Positions 56,698-64,000 of a DNA stretch of 64,000 nt are shown here, piece after piece. The position numbers and the translations under genes are program-made. This stretch comes from an uncultured Verrucomicrobiae bacterium (lineage in GTDB: Bacteria > Verrucomicrobiota > Verrucomicrobiia > Limisphaerales > AAA164-E04): assembly GCA_951813855.1 (NCBI GenBank), contig OX638380.1, forward strand, positions 822,876-886,875, read 5' to 3'. The notes beneath the pieces are model-generated. The model saw nothing but the letters and a program-made list of their open reading frames with translations, made no database searches and was not told the origin of the DNA. Position 1 is the stretch's first letter, and every line of letters starts with the position of its first letter.

Positions 56698-56979
56698 TCA
56701 TTCAAATCCTAGGGCACCGTCATCATAAAGGATAATCTTTTTCCCAGATTCGAGTTCGGGAACTTCCTGCAAGTATCCCTTGGCAACCAAATCTTCGACA
56801 CTACTCGAGAATTGATTATGGGCGATATAATGCTGTAATACAGCCTCTTGCACTTCCGAAATTAAAGCCTGGTCCGACTTTTCCACCGGATTCGTTGCCT
56901 GCTTCCCACAAGCAACTCCGAACATCACAAGAATCAATGTTATAACCAACCCTTTGATACATGCATTCATTGGTTTCAA
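56698..56979 (-). CDS. Small lipoprotein, copy 2
   Basis: A 93-aa lipoprotein nearly identical to that at 39020: signal MKPMNACIKGLVITLILVMFG, lipobox GVAC24, then KQATNPVEKSDQALISEVQE, YIAHNQFSSSVEDLVAKGYL and VPELESGKKI. The frame is intact. The start codon lies six bases from the first 117-bp repeat of the second array, so any promoter must be in the array or beyond it. Confidence 0.75.
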   Translation of the reverse strand: MKPMNACIKGLVITLILVMFGVACGKQATNPVEKSDQALISEVQEAVLQHYIAHNQFSSSVEDLVAKGYLQEVPELESGKKIILYDDGALGFE

Positions 56980-56985
56980 TTTCCC

Positions 56986-57333
56986 GTTGCCCGCCTCATC
57001 GCTCTTGCCGCCGCGCCATTCAGCGACGGTTTCAGTTCTGACGCCGGCCGGCCTGCGGGATCCACCGGCGCAAAGTCAAGGCCTTTCGTTCCCGAATTTT
57101 CGGTTGCCCGCCTCATCGCTCCTGTCGCCGCGCCATCCGGCGACGGTTCCAGTTCCGACGCCGGCCAGCCTGCGGGATCGTCCGCCGCAAGGTCAAGACC
57201 TTTCGTTCCCGAATTTTCCGTTGCCCGCCTCATCGCTCCTACCGCCGCTCCATCCGGCGACGGTTCCAGTTCCGACATCGGCCAGCCTGCAGGATCGTCC
57301 GCCGCAAAGTCAAGGCTTTCCGTTCCTGAATTG
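56986..57333. repeat. Three tandem 117-bp repeats, second array
   Basis: The block GTTGCCCGCCTCATCGCTC recurs at 56986, 57103 and 57220, an exact 117-bp period, ending near 57333 with a partial unit. Sequence matches the units at 39591-40480 with about 85-90% identity by eye. It directly adjoins the start of the lipoprotein gene. Downstream is the stop of the isomerase-like gene at 57354. Confidence 0.92.
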
Positions 57334-57353
57334 TAACCGGAGTTACCGTTAGT

Positions 57354-58376
57354 TCAAACGCTGCCGAAAGCTTGGCGGAGCATGGCGATACTTTGGGGAA
57401 CGGCCGTTTCGGCCGGCTCTTCGCCCTCCATCTCCAAGGAAACGTAACCCCGATAACCGACCCGTTGGAGAATGCGGGCAATGCGGACATAGTCCAAATC
57501 CAAGGTATACCACTTGCCGCCGCCGTTATAAGTCTTGGCTTGCACGAAGATGGTATGGGAAGCGACGGCTTCCAGCTTGGCGTAAGGATCCTCCAGGAAA
57601 TTGCCCGTGTCCATCAACACGCCGAGCCAAGGGGAATCGAAGGCATCGACGATCCGCAGCAACCCCTCGGGCGTCCGCGTCAAACCCCAATGATTCTCCA
57701 ACGCCATGGCCACTCCCAACGATTCGGCCCGCGGCAAGCAACGCTCGATCGCGTCGATGCACCACTCGAAACCTTCGTTTTCGGTTACTCCGGGAAGGAC
57801 CGGCTCTACGCCTCGAGCCGCCATCAGATCATCGAACGACTTGATCGTATTCCAGCGTCCCGAATTAAGGCGGATCGACGGGATACCCATTTCGTGCGCC
57901 AATTCCAGGCAATGAACGGTATGTTCGATCTGCTGCCGCCGCACTTCGGGATCGGGATCGACGAAATCCTGGTGAATGGAAAGCGAAATGAGATCGACGC
58001 CGTTGACGAAGGCGTGGCGTTTGAGCGACTGGAGATAATCGGGAGTTTCCCGTTCCATCTGGTGGTGGAGAATATCCACCCCTTCGACGTTCAGTTCGGC
58101 GGCATGGTCGATGACCCGTTCGATGGGATATTTCTTCGGCGTAAAATGCCAATAAGAATAAGTCGAAATTCCTAATTTAACCGCTGCGGCATTCGTTGCG
58201 GTCGACGAAGGGGAACGGCCGCCGGTGCCGGTCGTAACGCACCCGGCAGTCGATGCGGCCGCCAGCGCTGCCGCGCCCAAAAACTCGCGTCGCGAAAGAT
58301 TCCGTTCTGTTCGAGGAGTGCCGACCGATTCCGAGGCGCCGACCGAGCGGAACTGCTGACTGATTTGATGTTTCAT
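57354..58376 (-). CDS. Tat-exported sugar phosphate isomerase/epimerase-like protein
   Basis: A 340-aa AP-endonuclease-2/xylose-isomerase-like TIM barrel. A twin-arginine signal (LSRREFLGAAALAAASTAGC, residues about 28-47) also ends in a lipobox-like Cys. The barrel carries KLGISTYSYWHF, NVEGVDILHHQ, GIPSIRLNSGRWN, VAMALENHWGLTRTPEG, LGVLMDTGNF and YVSLEMEGEEPAET, the usual metal-binding Glu, Asp and Glu positions. Periplasmic members are frequent in Verrucomicrobia and probably act on sugars; the substrate is unknown. Its 3' end borders the repeat array. Confidence 0.88.
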   Translation of the reverse strand: MKHQISQQFRSVGASESVGTPRTERNLSRREFLGAAALAAASTAGCVTTGTGGRSPSSTATNAAAVKLGISTYSYWHFTPKKYPIERVIDHAAELNVEGVDILHHQMERETPDYLQSLKRHAFVNGVDLISLSIHQDFVDPDPEVRRQQIEHTVHCLELAHEMGIPSIRLNSGRWNTIKSFDDLMAARGVEPVLPGVTENEGFEWCIDAIERCLPRAESLGVAMALENHWGLTRTPEGLLRIVDAFDSPWLGVLMDTGNFLEDPYAKLEAVASHTIFVQAKTYNGGGKWYTLDLDYVRIARILQRVGYRGYVSLEMEGEEPAETAVPQSIAMLRQAFGSV

Positions 58377-58450
58377 CGGTAAGGTTTGCGCTGACGGCCA
58401 CCCGGCGGCAGCGATCGTTCGTCCGTTCCTTCGCGATTCGGAACCGAAAA

Positions 58451-58693
58451 TTAGCGGGATTCCTCAGTTCCGGTTTCGGCGGCCTTGCCTTCCTCCTCCG
58501 CCGGAGCGGTAGCGGCTTTTTTCGAACCGGAATACTCGAAACTGATCGCCAGGCAACCGGTCAAAGCAACGACCGCCGAGGTCGCTACCACCAGTGCGAC
58601 TCCCCGGAACCACGGCCTCCGATCGTCACGCCCGAAAGCGTTTGCCGATCGTTCGCCATTCGCCACCCATTGATTCTTCCGCTGAAAAGTCAT
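58451..58693 (-). CDS. Small putative lipoprotein
   Basis: An 80-aa protein with one hydrophobic segment (FRGVALVVATSAVVALTGC) ending in a lipobox-like LTGC47 and a Glu/Ala-rich tail (ATAPAEEEGKAAETGTEES). Its 30-residue N-terminus is long for a lipoprotein signal, so a single-pass membrane protein is the alternative. It is upstream of the isomerase-like gene on the same strand (gap 74 bp). I know no family for it. Confidence 0.55.
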   Translation of the reverse strand: MTFQRKNQWVANGERSANAFGRDDRRPWFRGVALVVATSAVVALTGCLAISFEYSGSKKAATAPAEEEGKAAETGTEESR

Positions 58694-59154
58694 CTGCCTA
58701 GCCGTTAAAGTTCCGAACGGCCATTAGCCGTTATCAGCCCGCGAAAAGCAAGCGGATTTTACCCTCGGGGGCGCCCGCCGGCATTCCGCGACGAAATCCC
58801 TGATCATCGATTCGAATCCGGCTCGCATTTTCCCCGCCTCTTGATCGCCGGTTCAGCGACCGATCAAGCGACCGCCGCGCACCGCTTCCTTTCCTGACAT
58901 CGAAGCCTCACCGTTCGGTTCCCGCCACCGCCGCCCCACCGTTCGTCCCGGCACTGGACCGAAGCGACCGATAACCGGAACCTGCCGGCATGCGGCGCAT
59001 CTTTCCCGCCAGGCGGAGTTGCCCACCGGTTCCGAATCGTCGCCGCTCACCCGATTTTGTCACCGCATCGCTACCCCAAGCTTGCAATTTGGTGTATATT
59101 ACCCTATCGTTGCGAACGACTCGTAAATCGCTCCTAACCGAACCAGGGGATGGA
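58694..59154. other. Divergent intergenic region
   Basis: No gene is seen. The interval separates the leftward small lipoprotein from the rightward 527-aa gene and probably contains both promoters. A TTGCAA-N-TATATT-like stretch near 59083-59101 upstream of the start at 59155 could serve as part of a promoter; this is weak. Confidence 0.4.
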
Positions 59155-60738
59155 ATGAGTGAATCTCAGAAAAACTCGAATCTGGAATTAACGTTCCTTC
59201 CCGACTGGGCAAGGGAAGAACCCGACCAATATTCCTATTCCAGCCCCGACCGCAAAGGACGGAAACGGGACGACACCAAGACTCGAAATCCCCGCGCTTC
59301 CTCGAAGCAAAAAACAATATCCCAAGGGCGGGACACCGGCCAGCGAAACGAAACCAAACCACGCTCCGGGGCCAGACCGGAACCCCGCAAAGGGCGGCGG
59401 AACCGATCCAGCGCTCCCCGATTAACGAAGGATGAATTCATCGCTTCGCATCCCGGACTGAGCCTGTCTTTCGCACCCGATTCAGAAGGAGTGGCCTCGC
59501 TGGCCAAGCAGATTCGCCTCCGCGGCCGCGCCTACTCTCTGTTCGAAATCGCCGGCATGGTGCTCAAACGCCCCGACCGATTCGACATCGTCACGTCGCT
59601 CCGCTCCGACGGCAAAGGACAACGGGTCAAACGACAGTGGCTCTGCTTGCTCGATCAATCCCTCTGGGTCTCTAGCCACGAGGCCGTCGACCATGTCCTC
59701 AAACATTTTTTCGACCGCTTTTACGAACGGAAAAAAGTGCAAGTTCCGCCCCCCAAAGGCAACTTTTCGTTCGTCGCCCAATGCGGCATGTCGAACGCCC
59801 TGCTGGGACCGCCTAACCATCACGACTATCCCGAGACGTTGCGCAAGCATCACGCCACGCGCTTTCCCAACGTCAATTTCGAAACCTTCAAAAAACGAAT
59901 CAAGATCGTCCGGGACGAAGAAACCCTCAAGGAATGGATCGAATCGCAAAGTTGGAAAAGCCAATTCGCGGTTCGCGCCGAACCGGGAACGGAAGGGACC
60001 GTCCTGGAAACCTGGGACGCCTTAGTCGCTCACTTCGAAAAACAACACCTCAAGAGCACCCTGATTTCCAAAGACCGGCTCAGTTTCAAAGCGGAATCGG
60101 GCATCAATAATCCCTGCCGGAAAGTGCAAAATCTGATCCGGTTCCACCTCGAAGAGCAACTGCGGTACCCGTTAGAGATGGCCGTCGCCCTTCGCCCCCT
60201 GTTCGCCCGGCACGGCTTGCATTGCTTCAAGGCCGCCGACGGCAAGACCTTCGTCTCCGTCGCCCGCCCCCAAACCTACGACGTCAACTTGTCGGAAATT
60301 TCGGACCGCTGCAAACGCATCCTCGATTTCATCGAGCAAACGCCAAACTGCTCCCGGAAAGTCATCATCGAAAACCTGGAACCCGGCGAGCAAGAAGCGG
60401 CCGGGGATAGCGCCCCCGACCAATCCCCTCCTCCATCCGCCCCGGAAGCGAAAACGGCTTCCACCGAAGCTGCGCAGGCAACCAAGGATACCCTGCCGAT
60501 TCAACTGACGACCGCACAGGTCGCGGTGATCAACGATCTGAATTGGCTCATATTCGGCGGGTATATCATCGAATTCTCGAACGGCGATATCGTGACCTCG
60601 GGACAACTTCGCGCCCAACGGCAGGCACCCGGCGAAAAACCCCAAAAACCGCCGGCCTCTCCGCCCCAAACCGAGGAACCTCAGGGCAAGGAACGCATCC
60701 CGGAAACTCCCGAGGATCGTGCTACCCCAGCCAGTTGA
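59155..60738 (+). CDS. Conserved protein of unknown function with basic disordered N-terminus
   Basis: A 527-aa cytoplasmic protein. Residues 1-90 are low-complexity and strongly basic (RKGRKRDDTKTRNPRASSKQ, PRKGRRNRSSAPR), suggesting nucleic-acid binding. The middle domain has EFIASHPGLSLSFAPD, RGRAYSLFEIAGMVLKRPDR and SFVAQCGMSNALLGPPNHHD, a pattern I associate with a verrucomicrobial conserved family of unknown role. The C-terminus is proline/glutamate-rich. ATG at 59155 is chosen over a nearby ATG at 59150, which is out of frame. It precedes purM by 77 bp. Confidence 0.7.
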   Translation: MSESQKNSNLELTFLPDWAREEPDQYSYSSPDRKGRKRDDTKTRNPRASSKQKTISQGRDTGQRNETKPRSGARPEPRKGRRNRSSAPRLTKDEFIASHPGLSLSFAPDSEGVASLAKQIRLRGRAYSLFEIAGMVLKRPDRFDIVTSLRSDGKGQRVKRQWLCLLDQSLWVSSHEAVDHVLKHFFDRFYERKKVQVPPPKGNFSFVAQCGMSNALLGPPNHHDYPETLRKHHATRFPNVNFETFKKRIKIVRDEETLKEWIESQSWKSQFAVRAEPGTEGTVLETWDALVAHFEKQHLKSTLISKDRLSFKAESGINNPCRKVQNLIRFHLEEQLRYPLEMAVALRPLFARHGLHCFKAADGKTFVSVARPQTYDVNLSEISDRCKRILDFIEQTPNCSRKVIIENLEPGEQEAAGDSAPDQSPPPSAPEAKTASTEAAQATKDTLPIQLTTAQVAVINDLNWLIFGGYIIEFSNGDIVTSGQLRAQRQAPGEKPQKPPASPPQTEEPQGKERIPETPEDRATPAS

Positions 60739-60815
60739 ACGGCGGATACCTCCAGTAACCTCGCTTCACGGCCCGCAACGGCAAGCCGCTCGCCGCGGTA
60801 TCGTTCCCCAGCAAT

Positions 60816-61892
60816 TTGAAATCTCAAGAGCCGCCAGAAGAACCGTCGAAAACCTACGCCCGTTCCGGAGTCGACATCGACCTGGGAAATAGGTTGAAAG
60901 CCGGCTTGCCTCAATTGCAGGAAAGCACGCGCCGCCCTGAAGTCATCGACCACGTCGGCAGTTTCAACGGCTTATTCCGCTTGCCGCCCGGCCGCTTTCG
61001 CCGCCCCGTGCTGGTCTCCAGTATGGATGGGGTAGGAACCAAACTCAAAGTGGCTTTCGCCGTCGGCCGACACGGCACGATCGGGGAAGACCTCGTCAAT
61101 CATTGCGTCAACGACATCGCCGTCTCCGGGGCGGAACCGCTGTTCTTCCTGGACTATCTGGGAACCGGCATTCTGAAACCGGACGTCTACGAAGCGATCG
61201 TCAGCGGCATCGCCCAAGGTTGCCGGCACAACGGTTGTTCGCTCATCGGCGGCGAAACGGCCCAAATGCCCGGTTTTTATCGGACGGGCGAATACGACCT
61301 GAACGGCACGATCGTCGGGGCCGTGGAAGAAGAGGCCATCCTGGACGGAAGCGACATTCGCCCCGGCGACCGGTTGATCGGACTCGCCTCGAACGGCCTG
61401 CACACCAACGGATATACGCTCGCCCGCAAAATCCTGCTCGAAGATTCCTCTTGGGAACTGGATCACCGGCCGGAATCTTGGGACCACTCCCTCGCGGACG
61501 AACTGCTGAGGGTCCACCGCTCCTACCTCCGTCCCATCCGCGAGTTGCTGCCGCGCTTCAACGCGCCCGGCGCACCCCGGAAGATCAAGGGATTCGCGCA
61601 TATCACGGGGGGCGGTTTCCGGGACAACGTGCCCCGCATCCTGCCTCCCGGCACCGCCGCCCGAATTACCAAAGCCGGTTGGCCGATTCCGCCCGTCTTC
61701 CAACTCATACAACGGCTCGGCGGCGTGTCCGAAACGGAAATGTACGAAGTGTTCAACATGGGCGTCGGCCTGGTCGCCGTCGTGGCCGCGGAACTCGTCG
61801 ACGAAGTACTCGCCACTTTGGACTCGCTGGAAGAACCGGGATACCGAATCGGCGAAATCGTCGCCGGCCAAGGCGATTGCCGACTGCGGTAA
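60816..61892 (+). CDS. purM: Phosphoribosylformylglycinamidine cyclo-ligase
   Basis: PurM makes aminoimidazole ribonucleotide in purine synthesis with ATP. It is 358 aa and complete. Motifs are TYARSGVDIDLGN, VSSMDGVGTKLKVAF, DLVNHCVNDIAVSGAEPLFF, CSLIGGETAQMPGFY, GLASNGLHTNGYTLAR and HITGGGFRDNVPRIL. The start codon is TTG at 60816; no ATG or GTG is available close to the conserved N-terminus. Confidence 0.96.
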   Translation: MKSQEPPEEPSKTYARSGVDIDLGNRLKAGLPQLQESTRRPEVIDHVGSFNGLFRLPPGRFRRPVLVSSMDGVGTKLKVAFAVGRHGTIGEDLVNHCVNDIAVSGAEPLFFLDYLGTGILKPDVYEAIVSGIAQGCRHNGCSLIGGETAQMPGFYRTGEYDLNGTIVGAVEEEAILDGSDIRPGDRLIGLASNGLHTNGYTLARKILLEDSSWELDHRPESWDHSLADELLRVHRSYLRPIRELLPRFNAPGAPRKIKGFAHITGGGFRDNVPRILPPGTAARITKAGWPIPPVFQLIQRLGGVSETEMYEVFNMGVGLVAVVAAELVDEVLATLDSLEEPGYRIGEIVAGQGDCRLR

Positions 61893-62041
61893 CGCGAACG
61901 GTCTTCCCGATCCGGCGGTTGCGTTCGCAAGAGAACGGCTCCAAGATCCGGGGGCTTGCCGGAGACCGGCGGCTTGCGCCGCTGACTTTTGGTCGGCACT
62001 CGCCCCTTCCGCCGTACGTCGGAAACTACTCCCCGCAACGG

Positions 62042-63472
62042 TCAATCTTTCGCCGGCGTCACCAGAGGAAAAGACTCGTACCGGAGATTCGAGCCGACGC
62101 CGAAGGGAGCCTGATTAACCGAATCCAGCGACAACGACCCGTTTTCGATGGTCAAGGTCGGCCAACCATGACGGGAGCGGTGATACAAATCGGGATGAGC
62201 TCGCAGCGTTTCGTGCTGCACCGCCTCGTCGAATCCCGATAAACCGGCGCAATAATGATGACCGTTCCGCTCCACCGATTCGATCCCGAGGCAAGCCATG
62301 ACCGCCAGATCTTGCAGCAACGCTACCGGCCCTTGATTGCACAAATCTTCGCCGCTCATGATTCGCCGCTCGGCAGACCGCCGGGCGCGGTGCTCGATCA
62401 GGCAGCGATTGACCAACCCCTTGATGATCCCTTTGCAATTTTTGTGGCTGGTGCCGCGGTAGCCCAACCGCAGAGCCTTCGGCAAGGTCGTCAAATCACC
62501 GTCGGACTCGTCGATGATCACGGGAGGACAACGCTCCCACCCGTGCAACACCGTGCCCGTCCCCTCGTCCAAGGCCACCTTGCGATGCAGGGGCTGTTCG
62601 ACGAAAAGCAGCCGCTCCTGCAACCAGGAAAACCACGATTCCCGCTCCAAGGCCGTCCAGTACTCGCGAAACGCGGCGATCGAGGTGAACTGTTCGTTTC
62701 CGTCCACGCTGAACCTCGCCTCTTCGATGCCGCACTCCCGGGCCAATTCGCCGATTTGAGCCAATCGCGGCGCGTCCTTCGCCAAGTCGCCGACCACCTT
62801 GATCTTGAAGTGCCTCAACCGGTAGCGCCGAATGCAGGATTCCAGCGACTGCGGCAGATCGTCCGTCAGTTTCTCGTCGTCCGGAACGTCTTCGTCCCGA
62901 AGCGGATCCCCCAACCCCACCGTATGCCGCGCGGTCAACCGGGACAGGGGTTCGGCGGGCAGCAGATCCTTCGGTTCCAGGCCTTGCAGTTCCTGATGGA
63001 TTTCTCCCAACCGGATCCCTAGGGAATTAGTCGCGACCGCGCGGGCGAAAGGCTGCCCGGCAGCTCGGCAATAGGCTTCGATAACCGCCCGTTCCACCAA
63101 AGACGTGCCGAAGTGAGCCAAAAGCGGCGGAAAACCTCTGGCCTGTCCGAATTGTTCCTGACCGCGGTAAAGTTGACGCCACAACTCGAACACCGTCTCG
63201 GCTTCCAGGCCTGCCGACTGATTCAGCGCTTGGAAAATCACTTCTAGCATTTCCGAAATCTCCTCCAAAACGGGTTTGTCCGGCAATTTGGTAAACCATT
63301 TGGGAGGCAGCAAATCGGAAGCCGTTCCGGTTACCTCCCGGCCCTCCGCCGTCATTCGGATCCGAACGAACACCAAGGGGAATTCGGTCATCGTCGCAAT
63401 GCCGTAACGAAAAGGCATCCGCGTCTTCAGTTGCACCGAACGCAGTTCGATTGCAGTAATTTTCAACGACAT
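62042..63472 (-). CDS. Enolase-superfamily enzyme (mandelate racemase/muconate lactonizing type)
   Basis: A 476-aa member of the enolase superfamily. The capping domain starts ITAIELRSVQLKTRMPFRYG. The barrel carries HFKIKVVGDL (KxK base), the metal ligands in FSVDGNEQF, LLFVEQPLHR and VIIDESDGDL, and a second base in TSHKNCKG. It should abstract a proton next to a carboxylate and may be a dehydratase, racemase or epimerase. It is longer than typical and probably specific to a PVC clade. It is divergent from the UxaC-like gene. Confidence 0.87.
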   Translation of the reverse strand: MSLKITAIELRSVQLKTRMPFRYGIATMTEFPLVFVRIRMTAEGREVTGTASDLLPPKWFTKLPDKPVLEEISEMLEVIFQALNQSAGLEAETVFELWRQLYRGQEQFGQARGFPPLLAHFGTSLVERAVIEAYCRAAGQPFARAVATNSLGIRLGEIHQELQGLEPKDLLPAEPLSRLTARHTVGLGDPLRDEDVPDDEKLTDDLPQSLESCIRRYRLRHFKIKVVGDLAKDAPRLAQIGELARECGIEEARFSVDGNEQFTSIAAFREYWTALERESWFSWLQERLLFVEQPLHRKVALDEGTGTVLHGWERCPPVIIDESDGDLTTLPKALRLGYRGTSHKNCKGIIKGLVNRCLIEHRARRSAERRIMSGEDLCNQGPVALLQDLAVMACLGIESVERNGHHYCAGLSGFDEAVQHETLRAHPDLYHRSRHGWPTLTIENGSLSLDSVNQAPFGVGSNLRYESFPLVTPAKD

Positions 63473-63524
63473 GGTACAGGGCTCGACGTTGCGATTTGTC
63501 CCGATTACCGATAACCTGAAGCCA

Positions 63525-64000
63525 ATGGAACAGGTCGATCAAGCCGTCAGTTCAGCAAACCTCCCGGATCGCGTCAATGCCATCGTAGCTCAAACCGCCG
63601 TCTTCGATATCCACACCCATCTCTACGATCCGGCGTTCGGCGCCCTGCTCCTTCACGGAATCGACGAACTGCTGACCTACCACTATCTCACGGCCGAAAT
63701 GTTCCGGCACACCGACTTATCCTACGGCGCCTTTTGGAAACTCCCGCGAAGCGAACAGGCCGACCATATTTGGCGCCGGCTGTTCGTCGATCACTCTCCC
63801 GTCTCGGAAGCCTGCCGCGGCGTCTTGACGACGCTCAATCTGCTGGGCTTGGACACGGGGAAACGCGAATTGCCCGCCATCCGGAAATGGTACGCCGAAC
63901 AACCGACCGAAGCCTTGGTCGACCGGTGCCTGAACTTGGCGCGGGTCGAGCATCTCTGCATGACCAACTCGCCCTTCGACCTCGAGGAACGAAGGGTATG
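63525..64000 (+). CDS. UxaC-like amidohydrolase-fold protein (partial)
   Basis: The N-terminal about 159 residues of a protein that runs off the window. FDIHTHLYDPAFGALLLHGI with the HxH metal motif, LLTYHYLTAEMFRH and the subsequent helical segment recall glucuronate isomerase-type members of the amidohydrolase superfamily common in Planctomycetes and Verrucomicrobia. The ATG at 63525 is preferred because an upstream ATG at 63471 would overlap the divergent neighbour's start codon. Together with the enolase-superfamily gene, it suggests sugar-acid metabolism; this is inference. Confidence 0.8.
   Translation, partial: MEQVDQAVSSANLPDRVNAIVAQTAVFDIHTHLYDPAFGALLLHGIDELLTYHYLTAEMFRHTDLSYGAFWKLPRSEQADHIWRRLFVDHSPVSEACRGVLTTLNLLGLDTGKRELPAIRKWYAEQPTEALVDRCLNLARVEHLCMTNSPFDLEERRV

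Overview
The window reads as a GC-rich chromosome of a PVC-group bacterium, most likely a verrucomicrobium. The reasons are three short type II/IV pseudopilin-like genes with the near-invariant [10 protein letters not shown] leader (one with an H-X9-DG motif), DUF1080, YdjY-like, PmoA-like and Tat-exported Gfo/Idh/MocA proteins, a long-form IspG, and several conserved proteins of unknown function. The organism is inferred from gene content; no rRNA is present.

Housekeeping part, 1-28.6 kb. It holds a DUF1080 protein cut by the window edge, a pseudopilin and a YdjY-like protein, then thiH - thioredoxin-reductase-like - rhodanese. These are followed by another pseudopilin, trmL, a site-2 protease (rseP type), ispG, a Gfo/Idh/MocA oxidoreductase, asd, a glycosyltransferase, proA with a downstream ATP-grasp-like gene, and a methyltransferase. 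Next come a decayed LamG gene, a tRNA-Val(UAC), a coupled operon (PmoA-like, VanX-like dipeptidase, GH63-like glucosidase), a third pseudopilin and a PAP2 phosphatase.

Accessory island, about 29.0-57.3 kb. An IS21-type element has its istA split by an ISAs1-type element that carries a DruA-like (DUF4338) gene; a 10-bp target duplication is visible and the frame is restored on excision. An AT-rich module follows: a polytopic membrane protein, a secreted/anchored 401-aa protein, a 93-aa lipoprotein, and a GC-rich array of eight 117-bp tandem repeats. A truncated transposon comes next, with a DDE transposase, a TniB-like ATPase and a TOPRIM primase-like gene. Beyond it lies a second, heavily fragmented copy of the AT-rich module (46.7-57.3 kb) in the same orientation. 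It has been pulled apart by stacked insertions: an ISNCY-type element hit by ISAzo13, an IS66 remnant hit by IS630, another ISNCY copy hit by its own sister copy and by an IS4-like element, and a further IS4-like element. For most of these I can read the terminal inverted repeats and target duplications, so the order of events can be reconstructed.

Housekeeping part, 57.3-64 kb. It resumes with a Tat-exported sugar-phosphate isomerase/epimerase-like protein, a small lipoprotein, a 527-aa protein of unknown function, purM, an enolase-superfamily enzyme, and a divergent UxaC-like amidohydrolase cut by the window end.

Overall, compact core genes are interrupted by a hot spot of repeated IS invasion, segmental duplication and gene decay. 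At least six genes carry a single in-frame stop or a single frameshift. The most unusual elements are the duplicated module with 117-bp arrays, the DruA-carrying ISAs1 element and the TOPRIM-carrying TniAB-like transposon.
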